Assembly (NCBI GenBank): GCA_046542315.1
Contig: JBKHBO010000030.1
Span: 1 to 21,453 of the forward strand
Length of the DNA stretch: 21,453 bases
Source: PWPR01 sp046542315
GTDB lineage: Bacteria > Bacillota > UBA994 > PWPR01
Reading direction: 5' to 3'
A program made the translations under genes and the position numbers. The stretch's first letter is position 1. Every line of letters starts with the position of its first letter. The notes below the pieces were generated by a model. It made no database searches. It was not told where the DNA came from and saw nothing but the letters and a program-made list of their open reading frames with translations. This document shows, in pieces, positions 15,230 through 21,453 of the stretch.

Positions 15230-16294
15230 TTGGAAGACCCGGGGAGTAGTATATTAATACTACTTATGTTTATTTTATTATCCTTTTCCGCATTGTTTTC
15301 TGGTTCTGAAACATCTTACTTTGGATTAACCAATTATAGGTTAAGAGAATTGAAAGAAGAAGGATCCGAAAAGGCAAAGAAAATATCTAATTTACTTGAT
15401 AAACCAGATGAGTTATTAACAACTTTATTGGTTGGCAACACTGCAGTTAATATTGCTTTCACAAGTTCTATAACTGTACTAATAATAGCTTTGACTAGTG
15501 GCTTTCTTACGAATAATACTAGTTCTTTTCTAGCTACAATAGTATCAGCAGGAATGTTGTTGATCTTTGGAGAAGTGACACCAAAGGCTTTTGCAGCAGA
15601 TAATTCAGAACTGTTTGCATTTAAAACTGTGAATATCATAAGACTTATTAAGCTAATTTTGTCACCAATTACTTTTGTAGTGAATCTTGCAACAAAAGTA
15701 TTTCTTGGGAGCAAGAATAATCAAAGGCAGTTTAGAGATGATATAATTACAGAAGATATAATAAAAACTGCAGTTATGATTGGCGAAGAATATGGTTCTG
15801 TAGAAGAAGATGAAAAAAATATTATCTATAATATTTTTAAGAGTACAGACACTTCTGTTTTAAATGTTATGATCCCAAAATCTGAGATAGTTATGGTAAA
15901 AGAAGAAAGCTCTTTAAAAGAAGCTGCAATTGTACTAGCAGAAGAGGGGTATACAAGATTGCCTGTTCTTAGTGAAAAAGGAAATAAAGAGTTTATATGT
16001 GGGATAGTTTATGCAAAAGATTTATTATTGCACTTAAAAAATAAAGAGTATGATATTCCAGTTGCACAAGTAATGAGAGCTCCAAGTTATTGCCGACCTA
16101 ATAAAAAAGCAGTGGATTTACTAGTCCAAATGAGAGAGAATGGTAGGCATATGTCTATTGTTAGAGATACAAAAGGTGAAATATTAGGACTTGTAACTCT
16201 GGAAGATCTCTTGGAAGTTATTGTGGGAGACATTATTGACGAGTATGATTATGACGAGATGAATGGAACTAATGATAAGGGAGGCGAACAATAA
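15230..16294 (+). CDS. CNNM-domain CBS protein lacking the CorC domain
   Basis: Membrane protein of the CNNM/CorC (hemolysin C-like) family, whose members are linked to Mg2+ or Co2+ efflux. The DUF21 membrane domain (about 8-165) has LFSGSETSYFGLTNYRLREL near the first helix, VGNTAVNIAF and FGEVTPKA (113-120). Two CBS domains follow (about 205-330), with LEDLLEVIVGDIIDEY. The protein then ends at 354, so the usual C-terminal CorC_HlyC transporter-associated domain of about 80 residues is missing. The start is TTG 15230 with AGGAGTGAG at 15215-15223. Its stop overlaps the next start as TAATG, so the two paralogues are coupled. Confidence 0.92.
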   Translation: MEDPGSSILILLMFILLSFSALFSGSETSYFGLTNYRLRELKEEGSEKAKKISNLLDKPDELLTTLLVGNTAVNIAFTSSITVLIIALTSGFLTNNTSSFLATIVSAGMLLIFGEVTPKAFAADNSELFAFKTVNIIRLIKLILSPITFVVNLATKVFLGSKNNQRQFRDDIITEDIIKTAVMIGEEYGSVEEDEKNIIYNIFKSTDTSVLNVMIPKSEIVMVKEESSLKEAAIVLAEEGYTRLPVLSEKGNKEFICGIVYAKDLLLHLKNKEYDIPVAQVMRAPSYCRPNKKAVDLLVQMRENGRHMSIVRDTKGEILGLVTLEDLLEVIVGDIIDEYDYDEMNGTNDKGGEQ

Positions 16295-17556
16295 TGACTC
16301 TTTTATCATTTATAAAAATTATTATATTTTTAGTCGCATTCACATTGAGAGCAGGATTTGCTGGGAGTGAAATTGCTTACTTATCAGTTAGCAAACTTTC
16401 AGTTAAAACATTGGCTCAAGAGGGAAATGAAGAAGCAATAAATCTTGATATTTTATTATCAGATATGCAGAGGATTATTACAATTGTTTTGATAGGAACT
16501 AATCTTACTGGAGTTATTGCAACCGTAATGGCTACAAACATAACTTTAGAGTTAGGTTTATTTAACTCAAATGTTACAGTTACAACGATGCTTATGATTT
16601 TTTTAGTTCTTTTTCTAACTGAAATCATACCTAAAAATATCTTTGCAAAAAATGCTTTAGCCATTACTCTTAAAACTGGAAAGATAATGAATGTGTTAGA
16701 TAAACTGTTTAGGCCCTTAATTGCCTTATTTAATTTCATAAATAGAATTGTTTTAGGAGAGAAACTAGCAACAGATGAAAGTGTTTTTAACCTGACAGAA
16801 GATTCTATTAAGACAATGGTTACAATAGGAGAAGAAGAGGGAGATGTCGAAGAGCAAGAAAAATACATGATTTACAATGTATTTGAAAGTGGCGACACTT
16901 ATTTAAAAGACATAATGGTACCTAGAGTGAATATGATAGCTGCTGATATTGAAGATGGAGTAGAAGAAGTTTTAGAGCTTATTATTGACTCTGGTTATAC
17001 CAGAATACCTATATATGAAGATACGATTGACAATATTATTGGTATTATTCATGCAAAAGATTTGATGGAGAGTTTTATTAACAATGATAAGATTGAGGAT
17101 ATTCAACTGGAAACTCTTTTAAGAGAACCTTATTTCGTTCCAGAGAGCAGATATGTTGGAGAATTATTGCATGATATGAGAGATCAAGGTCTCCAAGCTG
17201 CGATTGTACTTGATGAATTTGGAGGAACAGAAGGATTCGTTACCTTAGAAGATATTCTTGAAGAAATTGTTGGAGAAATTCAAGATGAGTACGATGATGA
17301 TGAAATACCTGAAATTAAGCTTAATGAAGATGGGTCATTATCTTTAGATCCCAGACTAAGCTTGTCTAAAGTTTCAGAGCTTTTAGATATAAACTTTGAT
17401 GATGAAGAAGCAGATACTTTATCAGGTTTAATATATGAGAAATTAGGAAGAGTGCCATTTACTGGAGAAGAAGTAGAATTCAGCAACGAATACATTTTGA
17501 GAGTTTTAAAAATAGAAGGTAATAAAATCATTAGAGTAAAAATATTGAGCATTTAG
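16294..17556 (+). CDS. CNNM/CorC-type CBS transporter, full length
   Basis: Paralogue of the preceding gene, 420 residues, with all three parts: the DUF21 membrane domain (about 5-165, GFAGSEIAYLSVSKLS, GTNLTGV, LTEIIPKNIFAKN), a CBS pair (about 200-325, with YTRIPIYEDTIDNIIGIIHAKDL and FGGTEGFVTLEDILEEIVGEI) and the CorC_HlyC domain (about 335-420). Family members are dimers acting in Mg2+/Co2+ export. The first gene may form a mixed dimer with it. Ribosome site AGGGAGGCG (16278-16286) lies in the preceding gene. A strong terminator follows. Confidence 0.93.
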   Translation: MTLLSFIKIIIFLVAFTLRAGFAGSEIAYLSVSKLSVKTLAQEGNEEAINLDILLSDMQRIITIVLIGTNLTGVIATVMATNITLELGLFNSNVTVTTMLMIFLVLFLTEIIPKNIFAKNALAITLKTGKIMNVLDKLFRPLIALFNFINRIVLGEKLATDESVFNLTEDSIKTMVTIGEEEGDVEEQEKYMIYNVFESGDTYLKDIMVPRVNMIAADIEDGVEEVLELIIDSGYTRIPIYEDTIDNIIGIIHAKDLMESFINNDKIEDIQLETLLREPYFVPESRYVGELLHDMRDQGLQAAIVLDEFGGTEGFVTLEDILEEIVGEIQDEYDDDEIPEIKLNEDGSLSLDPRLSLSKVSELLDINFDDEEADTLSGLIYEKLGRVPFTGEEVEFSNEYILRVLKIEGNKIIRVKILSI

Positions 17557-17580
17557 TGTATAATAAATTGATACTCTAAC

Positions 17581-17627
17581 GCTTATTGGAACTAATTATT
17601 ATAAATTAGTCCCAATAAGCTTTTTTT
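17581..17627 (+). terminator. Intrinsic terminator after the CNNM pair
   Basis: GCTTATTGG (17581-17589) pairs with CCAATAAGC (17612-17620), and inside it ACTAATT (17591-17597) pairs with AATTAGT (17604-17610), with one A·C mismatch between them. Seven T residues (17621-17627) follow. Confidence 0.93.
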
Positions 17628-17644
17628 ATTTTATAAATATTGTA

Positions 17645-17673
17645 TTGACTATTGAATTTTCAATAATTATAAT
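17645..17673 (+). promoter_or_regulatory. Promoter of glnN
   Basis: -35 TTGACT (17645-17650), 17-base spacer and -10 TATAAT (17668-17673); a second TATAAT at 17675-17680 is out of register. The spacer contains ATTGAA-TT-TTCAAT (17651-17664), a small palindrome. The leader is about 77 bases, unusually long for a plain message here, and includes the elements listed next. Confidence 0.8.
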
Positions 17674-17683
17674 ATATAATAAT

Positions 17684-17740
17684 TTCGTAATGTTCGTATT
17701 ATCATATACTTAAGTATATTATATGAGTCTATAATTCGTG
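17684..17740. repeat. Palindrome and TTCGT repeats in the glnN leader
   Basis: A perfect 16-base palindrome ATATACTTAAGTATAT is at 17704-17719, with outer TCATATA (17702-17708) and TATATGA (17720-17726) also complementary. It is flanked by TTCGT at 17684, 17693 and 17735. These lie downstream of the -10, between the transcript start and the GGAGG site, where a repressor or an RNA fold could act. No known glutamine riboswitch is recognised. Confidence 0.45.
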
Positions 17741-17756
17741 AATGGAGGCATAATCA

Positions 17757-19853
17757 ATGAAAAAACACGTCAATGCTCATGAAATATTCGGGGAGAATGT
17801 TTTTAGTGAAAATGTAATGAAAGAAAAATTGCCAAGAAATATTTATCAACAACTGAAAGAAACTATAAAAAGTGATAAACAACTAGAACCACATATAGCT
17901 GATGTTATAGCTACGGTTATGAAAGATTGGGCTATGGAAAAGGGTGCCACACACTACTGTCACTGGTTCCAACCAATGACAGGATTAACTGCGCAAAAAA
18001 ATGACGCTTTTTTGAATCCGACTGATGAAGGTGTAATGGCACAATTCTCAGGCAAAGAGTTAATAAAAGGTGAATCAGATGCATCTTCTTTCCCTAGTGG
18101 TGGGATTAGATCTACTTTTGAAGCAAGAGGGTACACAGCATGGGATTGTACATCACCAGCTTTTATTAAAGATGGAGTTTTATGTATACCTACTGCATTT
18201 TGTTCATATTATGGAGATGCCTTAGATAAAAAAACACCTCTATTACGATCTATGGAAGTTTTGGAAAAAGAGACAATAAGATTAATGAAGCTCATAGGGT
18301 TTGAAAATGTCAAGAGCGTTACACCAAATGTTGGAGCTGAACAAGAGTATTTCTTGATGGATAAAGACTTATTCAGAAAAAGAGCTGACTTAATTTATAC
18401 TGGTCGTACTCTTTTTGGGGCGCTGCCACCAAAAGGGCAAGAAATGGATGATCACTACTTTGCTACAATAAAAGAAAGAGTAAAAAAGTTCATGAGAGAA
18501 GTTAATATAGAGCTTTGGAAATTAGGGGTCGCAGTTAAAACAGAGCATAATGAAGTAGGCTTAGGTCAATTTGAATTAGCACCCATTTTTAATACCACTA
18601 ATGTTGCCACAGATCAAAATCAGCTCATTATGGACACTTTAAGAAAAATTGCTAACAGACATGATTTAGAATGTTTATTGCATGAGAAGCCTTTTGCAGG
18701 AATTAATGGGTCAGGTAAACATGTTAATTGGTCTCTTTGTATTGACGGAGAGAATATTTTAGAGCCAGGGGATAATCCAGAAGAAAATCTTCGATTTTTG
18801 CTTGTAATGACAGCTATAGTAAAAGCAGTAGACGAATTTCCTGAGCTCTTAAGAGTTGCAGCATCAACTCCAGGGAATGATCAAAGACTTGGAGCAGCTG
18901 AAGCACCTCCAGGAATTATTTCAATTTTCTTAGGAGAGTATTTGACCAGCATCTTAGAAAGTATAGGAAATGATTCTAAGAGAGAACCATATACTAATGG
19001 TCATTTAAAATTAGGAGTAACTACATTACCATTATTTATGAATGATGCAACAGATAGAAATAGAACTTCACCATTTGCTTTTACAGCAAACAAATTTGAA
19101 TTTAGAATGGTAGCATCATCTATGTCAATAGCAGACCCCTGTACAGTAATTAATACGATTGTAGCAGATGCTTTTTATCAAATAAGTAATGAATTAGAAG
19201 GAAATTCAGACGTTATAGAAACAACTACTAAATTAATAAAAAAAATCTATAATAATCATAAAAGAGTAGTATATAATGGCGACGGTTATTCTGAAGAATG
19301 GAAAAAAGAAGCTGAAAATAGAGGCTTACCCAACATAGGTTCTTTCATAGAATCCGTACCTTATTTAATATCTGATAAATCAATTGATTTGTTTACAAGA
19401 AATAATGTTTTAAGTGAGACCGAGTTGCATGCTAGATATGAAATCCTAGTAGAGAATTATTATAAATTAATGAAAATTGAAGCACTAACTATGGTAGAAA
19501 TGGTAGATAGATACCTTGTCCCTAACATAAACATATTCTTGAAGGAATATATAGAAATATCTAATATAACTAAAAAGTACAATAATCAAAATTTAGCTGA
19601 TATAGATAGTAAAAACATACAACTAATAATTGACCAGTTATATGAAGCAAGGTTCTATAGTGATAAGTTAGAAGATATGGTAAAAGTAATAATAAAAAAT
19701 AAAACTACTTATGAAACTGCTTTATCAATGCGAAAAGAAGTGGTTCCAATTATGGATAAATTACGCAATGCTGTTGACATTTTAGAAAAAAAAGTGAGTA
19801 AAGATGCATGGCCATGGCCTGGTTATGACGACATATTTTTTAGCTTAATATAG
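17757..19853 (+). CDS. glnN: Glutamine synthetase, type III
   Basis: ATP-dependent synthesis of glutamine from glutamate and ammonia, the entry point of nitrogen assimilation. The 698-residue length and sequence are those of GSIII, not the 440-470-residue GSI. The N-terminal HEIFGENVFSENVMKEKLP and the THYCHWFQPMTGLTAQKNDAF segment are GSIII hallmarks. Catalytic motifs include GAEQEYFL (193-200), NEVGLGQFE with metal-binding acids (about 264-272), GSGKHVNWSL (318-327), and RLGAAEAPP (about 378-386). The C-terminal helical region (about 560-698) is GSIII-specific. GGAGG at 17744-17748 precedes ATG 17757. It stands alone behind its own promoter, with no GlnR or PII gene beside it. Confidence 0.96.
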   Translation: MKKHVNAHEIFGENVFSENVMKEKLPRNIYQQLKETIKSDKQLEPHIADVIATVMKDWAMEKGATHYCHWFQPMTGLTAQKNDAFLNPTDEGVMAQFSGKELIKGESDASSFPSGGIRSTFEARGYTAWDCTSPAFIKDGVLCIPTAFCSYYGDALDKKTPLLRSMEVLEKETIRLMKLIGFENVKSVTPNVGAEQEYFLMDKDLFRKRADLIYTGRTLFGALPPKGQEMDDHYFATIKERVKKFMREVNIELWKLGVAVKTEHNEVGLGQFELAPIFNTTNVATDQNQLIMDTLRKIANRHDLECLLHEKPFAGINGSGKHVNWSLCIDGENILEPGDNPEENLRFLLVMTAIVKAVDEFPELLRVAASTPGNDQRLGAAEAPPGIISIFLGEYLTSILESIGNDSKREPYTNGHLKLGVTTLPLFMNDATDRNRTSPFAFTANKFEFRMVASSMSIADPCTVINTIVADAFYQISNELEGNSDVIETTTKLIKKIYNNHKRVVYNGDGYSEEWKKEAENRGLPNIGSFIESVPYLISDKSIDLFTRNNVLSETELHARYEILVENYYKLMKIEALTMVEMVDRYLVPNINIFLKEYIEISNITKKYNNQNLADIDSKNIQLIIDQLYEARFYSDKLEDMVKVIIKNKTTYETALSMRKEVVPIMDKLRNAVDILEKKVSKDAWPWPGYDDIFFSLI

Positions 19854-19926
19854 AAATGTCAATTCCTTGTAGTTTAATATTTTCTTTAGTAATATAATAC
19901 TTGTATAAGAAATTGGAGATGATTAT

Positions 19927-21327
19927 ATGAGTATAAATAAGCTTAATGTTGAATCTTTGAGAAACAAAGATATTGCAGTGCTTGGCTTAGGTATTAGCAA
20001 TTTGCCTTTAATTGATTTTCTGAGCAAATTAGATGGTAATATAACAGCATGTGATTATAAAACAGAAGATGAGTTAAATAGAGACACATACAATAGTTTA
20101 AAAGAAATGAATATTAGATTTTCTTTAGGTAAAAGTTATCTAAAAGTATTAACACAAAAGAAGTTTGACTACATTTTTAGAACTCCAGGAATTAGACCAG
20201 ACAAGAAGGAAATACTATTAGCTAAAGAAAAGGGTGCTATCATAAGTAGTGAGATAGAGTTGGTTTTTAGTTTAGCTAGATGTCCGATAGTTGGTATTAC
20301 AGGAAGTGATGGTAAAACAACTACTACGACTCTAATCTCCGAAATGTTAAAAACTGATGGATTCAATGTGCATTTAGGTGGCAATATAGGTAAACCTTTA
20401 GTAAACGAAGTAATATCTTACAAAGAAAATGACATAATTGTACTAGAACTTAGTAGTTTTCAACTAATGGGAATGGAAGTTAGTCCTCAATATAGCTTGA
20501 TAACTAACTTAAGCCCAAATCACCTAAACTATCATAAGTCTTATGAAGAGTATTGTGAAGCAAAATACAATATTTTTAAATATCAAGATTCTACAGGAGT
20601 TTTAGTCTTAAATGAAGACAATAGAGATAGTAGAAAGATCAAAGATATGGCGAAGGGATCTTTATTAATGTTTAGTATGAGAAAGCAAGTTGAGGGGGCT
20701 TTCTTACAAGATGATCAGTTGATTTTAAGCATTAATGATAACCAAAAAGTTATATGTAATAAGCAAGAAGTCAAACTATTAGGTAATCATAATATTGAGA
20801 ATATTTTAGCTGCTGCAACAATTTCTCATCAAGTTGGAGCTAGTTTAGAATCTATAGTAAAGGTAGCTACATCATTTGCTGGGGTAAAACATAGACTAGA
20901 ATTTGTTAATGAAGTAAACGAAGTTAAATACTATAATGACTCCATTGCAAGTTCACCAACAAGGGCTATCGCAGGATTAAAATCATTTGAAAGAAAAGTT
21001 ATTTTAATAGCGGGTGGTTCTGATAAATATATTTCTTTTGATGAATTTGGAAAAGAAATTGTTAATAATGTAAAGCACTTAGTTTTATTAGGACAAACGG
21101 CAGATAAAATACAAAAGTCAGTTGAAAAATATATAAAAAAAGATTCAACACTATCAATACAAAGAGTTGAAAATTTAACTCAAGCAATATATAATGCTAA
21201 AGAGGTTGCTAAAAAAGGTGACGTTGTTTTACTATCACCTGCATGTGCTTCTTTTGATATGTTTAAGAATTTTGAACAAAGAGGAGATATATTCAAAGAA
21301 ATAGTTAATAATATTTCTTCAGATTAG
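19927..21327 (+). CDS. murD: UDP-N-acetylmuramoylalanine–D-glutamate ligase
   Basis: Cytoplasmic ligase that adds D-Glu to UDP-MurNAc-L-Ala in peptidoglycan precursor synthesis. The 466 residues hold the Rossmann domain (DIAVLGLGISNLPL), the ATP-binding GITGSDGKTTT (123-133), the central NLSPNHLNYH with AKYNIF for the carbamylated lysine region, HNIENILAA, and the C-terminal YNDSIASSPTRAIAGL and LSPACASFDMFKNFEQRG. The second Asn in PNHLN stands where many MurD have Asp. GGAGATGA (19915-19922) precedes ATG 19927. A TATAAT at 19893 lacks a good -35. It lies outside a dcw wall cluster, between glnN and a tRNA. No strong terminator follows. Confidence 0.95.
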   Translation: MSINKLNVESLRNKDIAVLGLGISNLPLIDFLSKLDGNITACDYKTEDELNRDTYNSLKEMNIRFSLGKSYLKVLTQKKFDYIFRTPGIRPDKKEILLAKEKGAIISSEIELVFSLARCPIVGITGSDGKTTTTTLISEMLKTDGFNVHLGGNIGKPLVNEVISYKENDIIVLELSSFQLMGMEVSPQYSLITNLSPNHLNYHKSYEEYCEAKYNIFKYQDSTGVLVLNEDNRDSRKIKDMAKGSLLMFSMRKQVEGAFLQDDQLILSINDNQKVICNKQEVKLLGNHNIENILAAATISHQVGASLESIVKVATSFAGVKHRLEFVNEVNEVKYYNDSIASSPTRAIAGLKSFERKVILIAGGSDKYISFDEFGKEIVNNVKHLVLLGQTADKIQKSVEKYIKKDSTLSIQRVENLTQAIYNAKEVAKKGDVVLLSPACASFDMFKNFEQRGDIFKEIVNNISSD

Positions 21328-21352
21328 ATTTTAATTTATTTAAAATTCATTG

Positions 21353-21381
21353 TTGACATTATTCGGAAAGTTAAGTATAAT
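21353..21381 (+). promoter_or_regulatory. Consensus promoter of the tRNA gene
   Basis: Exact consensus: TTGACA (21353-21358), 17-base spacer, TATAAT (21376-21381). The predicted start is near 21388, 13 bases before the tRNA. It begins 25 bases after the murD stop and is typical of a strong stable-RNA promoter, probably for a tRNA cluster continuing past the window. Confidence 0.92.
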
Positions 21382-21400
21382 GATTTACGCCGCTGTGAAA

Positions 21401-21453
21401 GGGCGAATAGCTCAGTTGGGAGAGCACCTGCCTTACAAGCAGGGGGTCACAGG
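21401..21453 (+). tRNA. tRNA-Val (TAC), 3' part beyond the window
   Basis: The first 53 bases of a tRNA: acceptor strand GGGCGAA, D-arm with AGCTCAGTTGGGAGAGC, anticodon stem CCTGC (21427-21431) and GCAGG (21439-21443), and loop CTTACAA with anticodon TAC at 21434-21436 for valine. The variable loop and the start of the T-arm (CACAGG) are present; about 23 bases including the 3' acceptor strand lie outside the window. Confidence 0.95.

Noticed and set aside
21328..21352. Terminator after murD
   Set aside because: ATTTTAA and TTAAAAT can pair, but the stem has no G-C pair and no T-tract.

Overview
This is an AT-rich, gene-dense stretch of what is most likely a Clostridia-class Firmicutes chromosome. 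The pointers are the Firmicutes blocks era–recO–ccpN–ppsR and dnaG–rpoD–trmK, a PyrR-type RNA attenuator, an RNase P RNA that looks like the ancestral (A) type rather than the Bacillus (B) type, a type III glutamine synthetase, strong GGAGG ribosome sites and some TTG starts. All but one protein gene lie on the + strand. I see no mobile element, CRISPR array, prophage or toxin–antitoxin pair.

Layout. (1) 122-4639: a seven-gene, tightly packed, partly overlapping run: cdd, era, deoC, recO, a UBA-like/DUF4342 protein, ccpN-type CBS repressor and the PPDK/PEP synthase regulatory kinase, closed by an intrinsic terminator (4641-4671). (2) 4815-7700: dnaG–rpoD, the core of the macromolecular synthesis operon, without rpsU. 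(3) 7706-12180: a strong promoter overlapped by a long palindrome, a PyrR-responsive attenuator, then carA–carB for carbamoyl phosphate, ended by a perfect palindrome. (4) 12205-14012: trmK, a coiled-coil zinc-ribbon protein and the RNase P RNA with its own promoter and terminator. (5) 14051-15088 (minus strand): a TGS-domain GTPase of the DRG/OBG type, convergent with rnpB. (6) 15167-17627: a promoter and two tandem CNNM/CorC-type membrane proteins, the first lacking the C-terminal CorC domain. (7) 17645-21327: type III glutamine synthetase behind a near-consensus promoter, then an orphan murD. (8) 21353-end: a consensus promoter and the first two thirds of a tRNA-Val(TAC), cut by the window edge.

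Functionally the window is housekeeping: pyrimidine salvage and de novo entry (cdd, deoC, carAB), ribosome and tRNA maturation (era, trmK, rnpB), replication and repair (dnaG, recO), transcription (rpoD), central carbon control (ccpN, ppsR), cation handling, nitrogen assimilation and wall synthesis. I do not see a convincing novel multi-gene system. The points most worth checking are: the ccpN start, where the ribosome site points to an ATA codon; the PyrR attenuator, which also seems to be the only terminator downstream of rpoD; the palindrome over the carAB promoter; the TGS GTPase with an atypical G3 motif; the absence of a nif3-type gene next to trmK; and the palindromic upstream regions of glnN and the CNNM pair.

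The only gene-free stretches longer than 100 bases are 1-121 (end of an unidentifiable upstream gene or spacer), 4672-4814, 7701-7869, 15089-15229 and 17557-17756, all described below; none exceeds 300 bases apart from the rnpB region.
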